From Pseudomonadota bacterium (lineage in GTDB: Bacteria; Pseudomonadota; Alphaproteobacteria; Azospirillales; Azospirillaceae): a DNA stretch of 64,000 bases. Below, piece after piece: positions 36,418 through 45,389 of this stretch. The notes beneath the pieces were generated by a model. That model made no database searches, was not told where the DNA came from, and was given only the letters and a program-made list of their open reading frames with translations. Each line of letters opens with the position of its first letter. Within the stretch, counting starts at the first letter, position 1. Location: NCBI GenBank assembly GCA_023423695.1, contig JAFAFA010000046.1:70063-134062 (forward strand). Direction: 5' to 3'. The translations under genes and the position numbers were made by a program.

Positions 36418-37119
36418 ATGACGAGCAGCAGCCACAGGGCCGATGTCGCCGCCGAAGCCACTGCCGGGCCGCCGCCGGCTGGACCCGCCACCTGCGGACC
36501 GCGCGGACTGGCGCGCCGACAGGCGATCCTGGCCGCCGCCCGGCGGCTGTTCATCGAGAAGGGGTTCGAGAAGACGACCCTCAGCGACATCATCGCCGTG
36601 GCCGGTGGTTCCCGCGCCACGTTGTACGAGCATTTCGGCGACAAGGAGGGCCTGTTCCGCGCGATCATGGAGGAGGACAACGCCATGATCCTCTCCGGCC
36701 TCGCCCCGGCCCAGGCCGACGACCGCGTCACGCCGGAGGCGGGGCTGACCGCCTTCGCCCTTCATCTGGTCAAGGCCCTGTTGAACGAGGAGACGACCGG
36801 CACCGTCCGCATCCTGATCTCCGAAGGCGACCGCGTGCCGGACATCGCCGAGGCCTTCTTCCGCATCGGCCCGGAAAACGCCATCCGCCGCCTTGCCGAA
36901 TATCTGCAACGCCTGACGGACAACGGCACCTTGCAGATCGAGGATCCGGCCGTGGCCGCCCAGGCCTTCCTGGGCATGGTCACCGGCAACCTGCTTGTGC
37001 GCCGCCTGATCCTGCCGCAGAGCGCACCGGCCATCCCGGACCTCGACCGCTATGTCCGGCAGGCGGTGCGGCTGTTCCTGAACGGCGCCCGCGCCTCCGG
37101 AACCGCGGCTCCCGGATGA
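36418..37119 (+). CDS. TetR-family regulator (paralogue of the pump regulator)
   Basis: A 233-aa TetR protein with helix-turn-helix AILAAARRLFIEKGFEKTTL and SDIIAVAGGSRATLYEHFGD. It resembles the regulator at 34644 along its whole length, including the C-terminal AAQAFLGMVTGNLLVRRLILP. The ATG at 36418 follows GGAGGAAA. The intergenic region before it contains CTACAGTG, related to one half-site of the pump operator, so cross-regulation is conceivable but unproven. Confidence 0.86.
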   Translation: MTSSSHRADVAAEATAGPPPAGPATCGPRGLARRQAILAAARRLFIEKGFEKTTLSDIIAVAGGSRATLYEHFGDKEGLFRAIMEEDNAMILSGLAPAQADDRVTPEAGLTAFALHLVKALLNEETTGTVRILISEGDRVPDIAEAFFRIGPENAIRRLAEYLQRLTDNGTLQIEDPAVAAQAFLGMVTGNLLVRRLILPQSAPAIPDLDRYVRQAVRLFLNGARASGTAAPG

Positions 37120-37132
37120 GGAGCGGCGGCGG

Positions 37133-38629
37133 TCAGATCGTTTCCGCCGCCTCCTCCCCCACCCCGCGGTCGCGGCCGGCCTTGGTCAGCGGCTCCGCGA
37201 TCTCCTCCAGTCCCTTGCCTTCGGCATCGACGCCATAGATCAGGGCGACCACACCGCCGAACATCATCACCACCGCCCCCAGCACATAGCCCCAGAACAG
37301 CGGGTCGCGCTCCGTCCCCTCCCCCACCAGCCAGCCGAACAGCAGCGGCCCGGTGGAGCCCACCACCTGGGCGATGGCGAAGAAGTAGGAAATTGCCTGC
37401 GCGCGCACTTCCAGCGGGAAGATCTCGCTCACCGTCAGATAGGCCGACGAGGCGCCTGCCGAGGCGAAGAAGAAGGAAACACACCAGAACACCGTGTGCG
37501 TGTCCGCCGTCAGCACCCCCTGCCGGAACAGGATGGCCGAGGCCAGCAACACGGTTCCCGCCAGCAGATAGGTGCCGAAGATCATCCGCCGCCGCCCCAC
37601 CGTGTCGAACAGCGGCCCCAGCAACAGCGGCCCGATCAGGTTGCCGGCGGCGAAGGGAAAGAAATAGAGCGCCGTCTGCGACGGGTCGAGATGATAGAAA
37701 TTCTGTAAAACCAGGGCGTAGGTGAAGAAGATCGCGTTGTAGAGAAAGGATTGCGTGACCATCATCGTCACGCCCAGGAAGGTGCGCGATGGATATTGCC
37801 GGAAGAAGACGTCCACGAGTTGTGCGTAGGATACGGAGTCCTCGGGGATGATCGACATTGCGCGCCGTGGATCGACCGGCGGCAGCGTCTTTCCCTGGTC
37901 GCGAATGGAGGCCTCGATGCCGCCGACGATGCGCTCGGCTTCCTCCTCCATTCCGTGGGTGACCATCCAGCGCGGGCTTTCCGGTATGAACCGGCGCAGA
38001 TGGATGATGGCCAGCCCCAGGATCGGGCCGATGAAGAAAGCGATGCGCCAGCCGAGATCCTCCGGGACCAGGGAGTGGTCTAGAAGGAAGACGCTGCCGA
38101 CGGCGCCGATCATCGCGCCGCCCCAATAGGTGCCGTTGACGGCGATGTCGACACGGCCGCGGTGGCGGGCGGGAATCAGTTCGTCGATCGCTGAATTGAT
38201 GGCGGCATACTCGCCCCCGATCCCCATTCCGGCGACGAAACGCCAGAGATAGAGGAACCACGGCGTCCAGGCGAACCCGGCGATGCCGGAGGCGATCAGG
38301 TAGATCGCCAGCGTGGTAATGAACAGCCGCTTGCGCCCCCAGCGGTCGGTCAGCCGCCCGAACACGAGCGCGCCGGCCACCTGCCCGATCAGGTAGATGG
38401 TGCCTGCGAGTCCGACCTCGGCGCTCGACATGCCCAGACTTTCCTTGTAGCCGGAGGCCGAGATCAGCTGGATTTCGATGCCGTCCAGGATCCAGCTGAC
38501 GCCCAGTCCCACCACGACCATCCAATGGAAGCGGGCCCAGGGCAGCCGGTCCATCCGGGCGGGCACGAGGCTGCTCACCGCGGCATTCCGCGGCGCAGAG
38601 CCTGGAGCGGCGCTTTGTCTGGCGGTCAT
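37133..38629 (-). CDS. MFS transporter of the metabolite:H+ symporter/sugar-porter type
   Basis: Twelve-helix inner-membrane carrier of 498 aa from the ATG at 38629. Family motifs include GRLTDRWGRKRLF after helix 2, GIGGEYAAINSAIDELIPARHRGR, and PESPRWMVTHGMEEEAERIVGGIE before the central loop. The layout is that of bacterial organic-acid/aromatic-acid or sugar-like porters. It is convergent with the TetR gene (13-base gap). No adjacent catabolic gene identifies the substrate. Confidence 0.83.
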   Translation of the reverse strand: MTARQSAAPGSAPRNAAVSSLVPARMDRLPWARFHWMVVVGLGVSWILDGIEIQLISASGYKESLGMSSAEVGLAGTIYLIGQVAGALVFGRLTDRWGRKRLFITTLAIYLIASGIAGFAWTPWFLYLWRFVAGMGIGGEYAAINSAIDELIPARHRGRVDIAVNGTYWGGAMIGAVGSVFLLDHSLVPEDLGWRIAFFIGPILGLAIIHLRRFIPESPRWMVTHGMEEEAERIVGGIEASIRDQGKTLPPVDPRRAMSIIPEDSVSYAQLVDVFFRQYPSRTFLGVTMMVTQSFLYNAIFFTYALVLQNFYHLDPSQTALYFFPFAAGNLIGPLLLGPLFDTVGRRRMIFGTYLLAGTVLLASAILFRQGVLTADTHTVFWCVSFFFASAGASSAYLTVSEIFPLEVRAQAISYFFAIAQVVGSTGPLLFGWLVGEGTERDPLFWGYVLGAVVMMFGGVVALIYGVDAEGKGLEEIAEPLTKAGRDRGVGEEAAETI

Positions 38630-38973
38630 GGCGGACGGCACTCCTCGTGCAGATGGACGGACCGGGTGAGGCGTTCCAGCTGCGGATGAAACGTCCCGTC
38701 GCAATGGAAGGTTTCGCTGGCGCCCCGTTCAAGCACCCATCAAACGTCTGGTACGCGAATTGTCACGACTCTCCTCATTTTCCGTTGCGCATTTAGATCG
38801 ATCCAATTAGCCTGTCCAAAGACTGAGGGGCATCGGGACGGTGGCTGTGAAGCCGCGGGAGCCCGACATGACGTCCAGGAGCCGATCCCGGATGGACGCC
38901 CGACGGACAAAGGCGATCCGCGCGACGCTGCCCCTTGAACGGGCCGGTGCGACGCGGGTGCGGAGGGACGCCC
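38630..38973. promoter_or_regulatory. Divergent control region before the amino-acid-type ABC operon
   Basis: This 344-base gap between the MFS gene and the ABC permease holds no gene that I can support. It contains a LacI-like palindrome, TTAGATCGATCCAA at 38793-38806 (12 of 14 positions symmetric), in a short AT-richer stretch. The LacI regulator encoded at 42942 in the downstream cluster is the obvious candidate to bind it. Confidence 0.45.
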
Positions 38974-39648
38974 GTGACCTACGACTTTCAATTCGACGCG
39001 GTGTTCGCGTCGTGGGACATGCTGCTGGGCGGGGCCTGGCTGACGATCAAGCTGTCGTTCGGCGCCATGGCCATCGGGCTGGTGGTCGCCATCCTCTGCG
39101 CGCTGGGCAAGACCTCCGGTCCGAAACCGGTGCGCTGGCTGATCAACGCCTATATCGAGGTCATCCGCAACACGCCGTTCCTGGTCCAGATCTTCCTGAT
39201 CTTCTTCGGGCTGCCGACCGTCGGCCTCAGGCTGTCGCCGGACGTGGCGGCGCTGATCGCGATGGTCGTCAATGTCGGCGCCTATGCCACCGAGATCATC
39301 CGCGCCGGCATCGAATCCATCCACAAGGGCCAGATCGAGGCCGGATTGGCGCTGGGGCTGCGCCCGCTGCAGGTCTTCCGCTATATCGTGCTGAAGCCGG
39401 CGCTGCGCACGGTCTATCCGGCGCTGACCAGCCAGTTCATCCTGCTGATGCTGAGTTCCAGCATCGTCTCCGCCATCTCCGCGGACGAGCTGACCTCGGT
39501 CGCCAACAACATCCAGTCGCAGACCTTCCGCAGTTTCGAGATCTACATCGTCGTGACCGGAATCTATCTGGTGCTGGCGCTGATGTTCTCGGCCTTGTTC
39601 GCCGGCATCTACCGGCTGGCCTTCGCTTATACCGTCGACCGGCGCTGA
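38974..39648 (+). CDS. Polar-amino-acid-type ABC transporter permease 1
   Basis: Inner-membrane permease of the HisM/GlnP family, 224 aa. I prefer the GTG at 38974, which has GGAGGG 6 bases upstream, over a TTG 13 codons earlier. The family motif GLALGLRPLQVFRYIVLKPA (EAA loop) and the segment EVIRNTPFLVQIFLIFFGLP are present. A second permease gene follows after 13 bases. The substrate may be an amino acid, opine or small organic acid. Confidence 0.9.
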   Translation: MTYDFQFDAVFASWDMLLGGAWLTIKLSFGAMAIGLVVAILCALGKTSGPKPVRWLINAYIEVIRNTPFLVQIFLIFFGLPTVGLRLSPDVAALIAMVVNVGAYATEIIRAGIESIHKGQIEAGLALGLRPLQVFRYIVLKPALRTVYPALTSQFILLMLSSSIVSAISADELTSVANNIQSQTFRSFEIYIVVTGIYLVLALMFSALFAGIYRLAFAYTVDRR

Positions 39649-39661
39649 AGGAGGCCGCAAG

Positions 39662-40315
39662 ATGATCCGCGCCTTCGGATACAACGAGTTCCTGTTCCTG
39701 CTGAGCGCCGTGCAGTGGACGCTGCTGCTATCGGCCATTGCCTTCATCGGCGGCGGCATCGTCGGACTGTTCGTGGCGCTCGGCCGGACGTCGGACGTGA
39801 AGCCGCTGCGCTGGCTGGCGACCGGCTACATCCAGGTCTTCCAGGGCACGCCGCTGCTGATGCAGCTGTTCCTGGTCTTCTTCGGCGCCACCGTCCTGGG
39901 CATCGACATGAGCCCGTGGGTGGCCGCGGCACTCGGCCTGACGCTGAACACCAGCGCCTTCCTGGGCGAGATCTGGCGCGGCTGCATCCAGTCGGTGCCC
40001 AGGGGTCAGTGGGAGGCGGCGTCGGCGCTCGGCCTGCGCTATCCCGGCCTGATGCGCTACGTGATCCTGCCGCAGGCGGTGAAGGTCGCGGTGCCGCCCA
40101 CCGTCGGCTATCTGGTCCAGGTCATCAAGGGCACCTCGCTGGCCGCCATCATCGGCTTCGTCGAGTTGACCCGCGCCGGCCAGATCGTCAACAACGCCAC
40201 CTTCCAGCCCTTCCTGGTCTTCGGCATCGTCGCCGCAATCTATTTCGCGCTGTGCTGGCCCCTGTCGCTGCTGAGCCAGCGGCTGGAAGCGCGCTACGCC
40301 GCCCCGACACGTTGA
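39662..40315 (+). CDS. Polar-amino-acid-type ABC transporter permease 2
   Basis: Second permease of the importer, 217 aa, with IQVFQGTPLLMQLFLVFFG and the EAA loop ASALGLRYPGLMRYVILPQA. The ATG at 39662 has GAAGGAGG upstream. It forms a heterodimer with the 38974 product by analogy with HisQ/HisM. Confidence 0.91.
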   Translation: MIRAFGYNEFLFLLSAVQWTLLLSAIAFIGGGIVGLFVALGRTSDVKPLRWLATGYIQVFQGTPLLMQLFLVFFGATVLGIDMSPWVAAALGLTLNTSAFLGEIWRGCIQSVPRGQWEAASALGLRYPGLMRYVILPQAVKVAVPPTVGYLVQVIKGTSLAAIIGFVELTRAGQIVNNATFQPFLVFGIVAAIYFALCWPLSLLSQRLEARYAAPTR

Positions 40316-40346
40316 ACCCCTAAAAATGCACTCGGAGGAAACAACC

Positions 40347-41156
40347 ATGGCCTTCACCGTAACCCGCCGCCTGATCGTCGCCGGCGCCCTGATGACCGCC
40401 GCGATCGGCCTGACTGCCACGGCGAACGCCCAGAGCGTCGAGGACATCAAGGGCAAGGGCAAGCTGACCGTCGGCATGCTGGTCGACTTCCCCCCCTTCG
40501 GCATCACCACCGCCGACGGCAAGCCGGACGGCTACGACGCCGACGTCGCCAAGCTGATGGCCAAGCACATGGGCGTGCCGGTGGACATCGTGCCGGTCAC
40601 CGGTCCGAACCGCATCCCCTACCTGCTGACCGGCAAGGTGGACGTGCTGGTCGCCTCGCTCGGCATCACGCCGGAACGCGCCAAGCAGGTCGCCTTCTCC
40701 GACCCCTATGCCGCCATCGAGATCGGGCTGCTCGCCCCGCAGAAGTCGCCGATCGCCAAGGCCGAGGATCTGTCGGGCAAGAGCGCCGGCGTCGCCCGCG
40801 CCAGCACCCAGGACCAGTCGCTGACTGCGGCGGCGCCGAAGGATACCCGCATCATGCGCTTCGACGACGACGCCAGCGCCGTGCAGGCCCTGCTTTCGGG
40901 TCAGGTCGATGCGCTGGGCGTCAGCAACGTGGTGGCGCAGCAGATCAAGACGATGGCGCCCCAGGCCAATTATGAGATGAAGTTCGTGCTGAAGAGCCAG
41001 GTGCAGGGCGTCGCCATGCGCCAGGGTCAGGACAAGCTGCTGGCCTGGGTCAACGGCTTCCTCGACACGGTGAAGAAGAACGGGGAGCTGAACGCCATCC
41101 ATCAGAAGTGGCTGGGCACCGACCTGCCGGCGGCCGTCACGTCCGGCAAGTCCTGA
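40347..41156 (+). CDS. Periplasmic solute-binding protein, family 3
   Basis: Binding protein of the same importer, 269 aa, with a signal peptide ending at ANAQ. The SBP_bac_3 features are KLTVGMLVDFPPFGITTADG, YDADVAKLMAKHMG and LLTGKVDVLVASLGITPERA. The ATG at 40347 has GGAGGAAA upstream. Most family 3 proteins bind amino acids, but some bind opines or organic acids. The hydroxyacid dehydrogenase and hydratase in this cluster make a non-amino-acid ligand possible. Confidence 0.9.
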   Translation: MAFTVTRRLIVAGALMTAAIGLTATANAQSVEDIKGKGKLTVGMLVDFPPFGITTADGKPDGYDADVAKLMAKHMGVPVDIVPVTGPNRIPYLLTGKVDVLVASLGITPERAKQVAFSDPYAAIEIGLLAPQKSPIAKAEDLSGKSAGVARASTQDQSLTAAAPKDTRIMRFDDDASAVQALLSGQVDALGVSNVVAQQIKTMAPQANYEMKFVLKSQVQGVAMRQGQDKLLAWVNGFLDTVKKNGELNAIHQKWLGTDLPAAVTSGKS

Positions 41157-41195
41157 GCTTAGAGCAACCGCATTTCCCCGGTGGAGGGTAGAACC

Positions 41196-41960
41196 ATGGC
41201 AGTGGCGTCCGAACCGATGAGCGCGGATGTCGTCATCCGCATGGAAGGCGTCCAGAAATGGTACGATCACTTCCAGGTGCTGAAGGACATCGACCTGGAG
41301 GTCCACCGGGGCGAGCGGATCGTCATCTGCGGCCCGTCCGGATCGGGCAAATCGACCCTGATCCGCTGCATCAACCAGCTGGAGCGCCACCAGAAGGGCC
41401 GCATCACCGTCAACGGCGTCGAGCTTGGACCCCATCACCGCCAGCTCGACACCGTGAGGCGGGAGGTCGGCATGGTGTTCCAGAGCTTCAACCTGTTCCC
41501 GCACCTGACCGTGCTGGAGAACTGCATGCTGGCGCCGATGAAGGTGCGCGGCACGAACAAGGCGGAGGCGAAGGCCACCGCCATCCGCTATCTGGAGCGG
41601 GTGCGCATTCCCGAACAGGCAGACAAATATCCCGGACAGCTGTCGGGCGGACAGCAGCAGCGTGTCGCCATCGCCCGCTCGCTCTGTATGAACCCGAAGG
41701 TGATGCTGTTCGATGAGCCGACCTCCGCCCTCGATCCCGAAATGGTCAAGGAGGTGCTGGACACCATGATCGGTCTGGCCGAGGACGGCATGACGATGCT
41801 GTGCGTGACGCACGAGATGGGATTCGCCAAGTCGGTCGCCCACCGGGTGATCTTCATGGACCGCGGCGAGATCGTCGAGCAGAACACGCCGGAGGAGTTC
41901 TTCACCGCCCCGAAGTCGGAGCGGACCCGCAGTTTCCTCGGCCAGATTCTGGCCCATTGA
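41196..41960 (+). CDS. Polar-amino-acid-type ABC transporter ATP-binding protein (GlnQ/HisP family)
   Basis: ATPase of the importer, 254 aa. Walker A is GPSGSGKST, the signature LSGGQQQRVAIARSL and Walker B VMLFDEPTSALDPEM, followed by the switch histidine in VTHEMGFA. The ATG at 41196 follows GGAGGG. The gene sits between the binding protein and the dehydrogenase in one continuous operon. Confidence 0.93.
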   Translation: MAVASEPMSADVVIRMEGVQKWYDHFQVLKDIDLEVHRGERIVICGPSGSGKSTLIRCINQLERHQKGRITVNGVELGPHHRQLDTVRREVGMVFQSFNLFPHLTVLENCMLAPMKVRGTNKAEAKATAIRYLERVRIPEQADKYPGQLSGGQQQRVAIARSLCMNPKVMLFDEPTSALDPEMVKEVLDTMIGLAEDGMTMLCVTHEMGFAKSVAHRVIFMDRGEIVEQNTPEEFFTAPKSERTRSFLGQILAH

Positions 41961-41990
41961 GGACCATTCCTTCCACCAAGGACAGTCGTG

Positions 41991-42929
41991 ATGAAGCCCG
42001 AGATCCTGCTCGTCGAACCTATGATGCCCGCCATCGAGCAGGCGCTGGACGCGGCCTACACCGTCCACCGCCTGTCCGCCGCGCCTGACCGCGACCGGCT
42101 GGTCGCCGAATTGGCCGACCGGGTGCGCGCCGTCGTCACCGGCGGCGGGACCGGCGTCAAGAACGCCGTGGTCGACGCCCTGCCCAAGCTGGGAATCGTC
42201 GCCATCAACGGCGTCGGCACCGACGCGGTCGACCTGGAGCATTGCCGCGGTCGCGGCGTACGCGTCACCAACACGCCCGACGTGCTGACCGACGACGTTG
42301 CGGACCTCGCCATCGGACTGCTCATCGCGACGTCGCGCCGCATGGCGGTGGGCGACCGCTTCGTCCGGGCCGGGCAGTGGCCGACGGGCAAGCTGCCGCT
42401 CGCCCGCAAGGTCAGCGGCAAGCGGCTGGGCATTCTGGGGCTGGGCCGCATCGGCGAGGCCATTGCCAAGCGCGCGGAAGCCTTCGGCATGACCATCGCC
42501 TACACCAACCGCAAGCCGCGCGATGGCGTGTCCTACCGCTTCGTCGCATCGCCGGTCGATCTGGCGCGCGAGAGCGACATCCTGGTGGTCGCCGCGTCGG
42601 CGGGGCCGGACTCCCGCAACATGGTGGGCCGCGACCTGCTGGACGCGCTGGGCCCCGACGGCATCCTGGTCAACGTCGCCCGCGGCAGCGTGGTGGATGA
42701 GCCGGAGCTGCTGGCGGCATTGACCGAAGGCCGGATCGGCGGGGCCGGGCTGGACGTCTTCGCCGATGAGCCCAACGTGCCGGAGGGATTCTACGGCCTC
42801 GACAATGTCGTCCTGCAGCCGCATCAGGCCAGCGCCACGGTGGAAACGCGTATGGCGATGGGCCAGCTGGTGCTCGACAATCTGGAGGCCTTCTTCGCCG
42901 GCCGGCCGCTGCCGACCGCCGTGGTGTGA
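41991..42929 (+). CDS. D-isomer-specific 2-hydroxyacid dehydrogenase
   Basis: NAD(P)H-dependent reductase of 2-oxo acids (glyoxylate/hydroxypyruvate reductase-like), 312 aa. The cofactor motif GLGRIG is at 150-155 and the catalytic triad is R231 (NVARGS), E260 (FADEP) and H278 (LQPHQAS). The ATG at 41991 has AAGGA 8 bases upstream; a GTG directly before it is less well placed. It lies 30 bases after the ATPase gene. The substrate probably derives from the imported solute. Confidence 0.88.
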   Translation: MKPEILLVEPMMPAIEQALDAAYTVHRLSAAPDRDRLVAELADRVRAVVTGGGTGVKNAVVDALPKLGIVAINGVGTDAVDLEHCRGRGVRVTNTPDVLTDDVADLAIGLLIATSRRMAVGDRFVRAGQWPTGKLPLARKVSGKRLGILGLGRIGEAIAKRAEAFGMTIAYTNRKPRDGVSYRFVASPVDLARESDILVVAASAGPDSRNMVGRDLLDALGPDGILVNVARGSVVDEPELLAALTEGRIGGAGLDVFADEPNVPEGFYGLDNVVLQPHQASATVETRMAMGQLVLDNLEAFFAGRPLPTAVV

Positions 42930-42941
42930 GGCTCCGCCATC

Positions 42942-44003
42942 GTGGCGCCGCCGGATAGCAGCAAACCGGGAAACGACCGCATCACCCTGACGGAGGTCGC
43001 CGGCCATGCCGGGGTGTCGCGGTCGACGGTGTCGCTGGTGCTGCGCGGCAGTCCGCTGGTGGCGGCGGAGACGCGGGAGCGGGTGCAGGCCGCCATGGCT
43101 GCGCTGGGCTACATCTACAACCGCGGCGCCGCCACCCTGCGCGCCGCCCGCACCCAGACCGTCGGGCTGCTGGTCTGCGAACTGAACAACCCCTTCTATG
43201 CCGAACTGACGGCGGGGGTGGATGATGTGCTGGACGCCGAAGGCTTCGTCGCCTTCATCGCCAACACCGCCGAGCAGCCGGAGCGGCAGGAGCGTTTCCT
43301 GCAGCGGATGCGGGAACACAACGTCGACGGGGTGATCCTCTGCCCCGCCGCCGGAACGCAGGGTGAGCTGCTGGACCGGCTGGACCGTTGGCGGCTGCCC
43401 TGCGTGCAGGCCCTGCGCTTCGTCTCCGATCGGGGCCGCGACTATGCCGGGGTGGATTACCAGGCGGGTGTCGAGACGGTCGTCGACCATCTGGTCTCCC
43501 TCGGGCACCGACGGATCGCCTTCGTCGGCGGGACGCTGGACCATTCCGCCTACGCGGGGCGGCATGCCGGCTTCATCGCAGCGATGCGGCGGCATGGGCT
43601 GGCGGAGGATCTGGTCCTGCGCTGTCCGCTGACCCGGCGCTCCGGTGCTGAGGTTGCGGATCATCTGCTCAATCGGCCGCAGGCCCCGACGGCCGCCCTG
43701 TGCTACAACGACGTGGTGGCGCTCGGACTGATGCTGGGGCTGGAGGCGCGCGGCCTCAGGGCCGGACGCGATCTGGCCGTCACCGGCTTCGACGATGTGC
43801 CGGAGGCCGCACTCAGCCGCCCGGCGCTCACCACCATCGCCACCTCCGCAAGGCAGATCGGGCAGGACGCCGCCCGCCTGCTCCTGCGCCGCATCGCCGA
43901 CCCGCAGGGCCCGCCCGAGCGGATCATCCTGCCGAGCCGGCTGGTCGTCCGCCAATCCTGCGGCGCCCCTACCCCCTCCATCCACCATAGAGACCCGTCA
44001 TGA
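42942..44003 (+). CDS. LacI-family transcription regulator
   Basis: A 353-aa regulator with a GTG start at 42942. The helix-turn-helix and hinge are ITLTEVAGHAGVSRSTVSLV and TRERVQAAMAALGYIYNRGA. The effector domain (QTVGLLVCELNNPFYAELTAG, FVGGTLDHSAYAGRHAGF) is of the periplasmic-binding-protein type. It lies 12 bases after the dehydrogenase gene and overlaps the hydratase gene by four bases, so it is part of the operon it probably controls through the palindrome at 38793. Confidence 0.87.
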   Translation: MAPPDSSKPGNDRITLTEVAGHAGVSRSTVSLVLRGSPLVAAETRERVQAAMAALGYIYNRGAATLRAARTQTVGLLVCELNNPFYAELTAGVDDVLDAEGFVAFIANTAEQPERQERFLQRMREHNVDGVILCPAAGTQGELLDRLDRWRLPCVQALRFVSDRGRDYAGVDYQAGVETVVDHLVSLGHRRIAFVGGTLDHSAYAGRHAGFIAAMRRHGLAEDLVLRCPLTRRSGAEVADHLLNRPQAPTAALCYNDVVALGLMLGLEARGLRAGRDLAVTGFDDVPEAALSRPALTTIATSARQIGQDAARLLLRRIADPQGPPERIILPSRLVVRQSCGAPTPSIHHRDPS

Positions 44004-44737
44004 CCGATACCGTCGAGGCCCTGATCGCGGCACGCGAGACCCGCAAGTGGCTGACCGGGCTGGACAGCCGCCCCGCCGACGAGGCGGAGGCCTATGCGAT
44101 CCAGGACGCCGTCGCCCGCCGGCTGGGCCCCGTCACCGCCTGGAAGGTCGGTGCCGCCACGCCAGACGCCGAGCCCTTCCGCGCGCCGATCAACGCCGCC
44201 ACCGTCTTCGAGGGCACGGATCATCTGCCGGCCAACCTGTTCCAGGTCATCGGGGTGGAGGCGGAGATCGCCTACCGCTTCGGCCGCGACCTGCCGGCGC
44301 GCGAGCAGCCCTATACGCGGGACGAGGTTCTGGACGCCGTGGATTCCGTCCACCCGGCCTGGGAGATCGTCGACACCCGCTTCACCGGCTTCGGCAGCCA
44401 GGACCGGCTCAGCCATATGGCGGACCAGTTCAACCATGGCGCGCTGATCGTCGGCCCGGCCATCGCCGACTGGCGCGCCCTCGACCCGCTCAAGGAGTCG
44501 GTGACGCTGGAGGTCGACGGCGAGACCAAGGTGGAGACGGTCGGCGGCAACAGCGCCGGCGACCCGGTGCGTCTGCTGGTTTGGATGGCCAATGTCGGCG
44601 CCCGCAGCTTCGGCGGCCTGCATGCGGGCGAGGTGGTCACCACCGGCTCCTGCACCGGCACCGTCTTCGTCCAGCCGGGCAGCCGGTCGGTCGCCCGCTA
44701 CGGCACCATGGGCACGCTGACGCTGAAGGTCGACTGA
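44000..44737 (+). CDS. 2-keto-4-pentenoate hydratase-like protein (FAH superfamily)
   Basis: A 245-aa protein of the MhpD/DmpE hydratase and decarboxylase group. Recognisable parts are GWKVGAATPDAEPFRAPI (around residue 50), the acidic metal-site segment VEAEIAYRFGRDLP, WEIVDTRFTGF, and the C-terminal GEVVTTGSCTGTVFVQPG. The start overlaps the LacI stop as ATGA. The family acts on 2-oxo-enoates in aromatic or sugar-acid degradation. No ring-cleavage enzymes are nearby, so the substrate is open. Confidence 0.83.
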   Translation: MTDTVEALIAARETRKWLTGLDSRPADEAEAYAIQDAVARRLGPVTAWKVGAATPDAEPFRAPINAATVFEGTDHLPANLFQVIGVEAEIAYRFGRDLPAREQPYTRDEVLDAVDSVHPAWEIVDTRFTGFGSQDRLSHMADQFNHGALIVGPAIADWRALDPLKESVTLEVDGETKVETVGGNSAGDPVRLLVWMANVGARSFGGLHAGEVVTTGSCTGTVFVQPGSRSVARYGTMGTLTLKVD

Positions 44738-44783
44738 GCGCCTGAGAGGATGCTGCCGGGCCGCGATCCTCAGGCCGGATCCC

Positions 44784-45239
44784 TCAAGCCGGATCCAGCA
44801 GGCGCGGCCCGGCGCCGCCATCCCCCAGTTCGTCCCACGGGTTGCGCAGCGGACAGTCGCGGATCGACAGGCAGCCGCAGCCGATGCAGCCGTCCAGATT
44901 GTCGCGCAGCTTCGTCAGCTTGGCGATGCGCTCGTCCAGCTCTTGCCGCCAGCGCTCCGACATCCGTTGCCAGTCGGCGGTGGTGGGGGTGCGGTCCTCC
45001 GGCAGGGCGTTCAGCGCATCGGCGATGGAGGCGAGCGAAATGCCCAGCCGCTGCGCCACCTTGATCACCGCCACCCGCCGCAGCACGTCGCGGGAGAAGC
45101 GGCGCTGGTTGCCGGAGTTGCGCCAGCTGCGGATCAGCCCCTGCGCCTCGTAGAAATGGATGGTCGAGACCGCCACGCCCGACCGGCGCGCCACCTCCCC
45201 CACCGTCAGGTCCTTGTCGTACTCCTCCGGCGACAGCAT
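44784..45239 (-). CDS. soxR: Redox-sensitive regulator SoxR
   Basis: MerR-family activator of 151 aa that senses redox-active compounds with a [2Fe-2S] cluster. The N-terminal helix-turn-helix is LTVGEVARRSGVAVSTIHFY, and the cluster cysteines are C118, C121, C123 and C129 (CIGCGCLSIRDC), almost the numbers of E. coli SoxR. The ATG at 45239 follows GGGGAGGA. The gene is divergent from the HPP-CBS gene, with a SoxR box between them. No soxS is present, as usual outside enterics. Confidence 0.95.
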   Translation of the reverse strand: MLSPEEYDKDLTVGEVARRSGVAVSTIHFYEAQGLIRSWRNSGNQRRFSRDVLRRVAVIKVAQRLGISLASIADALNALPEDRTPTTADWQRMSERWRQELDERIAKLTKLRDNLDGCIGCGCLSIRDCPLRNPWDELGDGGAGPRLLDPA

Positions 45240-45295
45240 CCCGGTCCTCCCCTCTGCCGCAACCCTCCGTCCCGCCAGTGTGAAGGCATTTCCGC

Positions 45296-45326
45296 TTGAC
45301 CTCAAGTTCTGTTGAGGTTTTAGCCT
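45296..45326 (+). promoter_or_regulatory. SoxR-type promoter pointing at the HPP-CBS gene
   Basis: TTGACC (45296-45301) and TAGCCT (45321-45326) are separated by 19 bp, the overlong spacing of MerR-class promoters. The spacer carries CCTCAAGTTCTGTTGAGG (45300-45317), which keeps both arms of the SoxR box known from enterics. Transcription would run rightwards into the 45390 gene. Confidence 0.88.
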
Positions 45327-45389
45327 GCCCCGACTTTGCTGCCCAAAGGGGCAGAGTGCCGATTGCGTAATCAGGGGGATGGGGACCGT

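Noticed and set aside
40320..43988. A 1222-codon minus-strand open frame opposite the ABC cluster
   Set aside because: Every part of it lies opposite well-identified genes with proper starts and ribosome sites.
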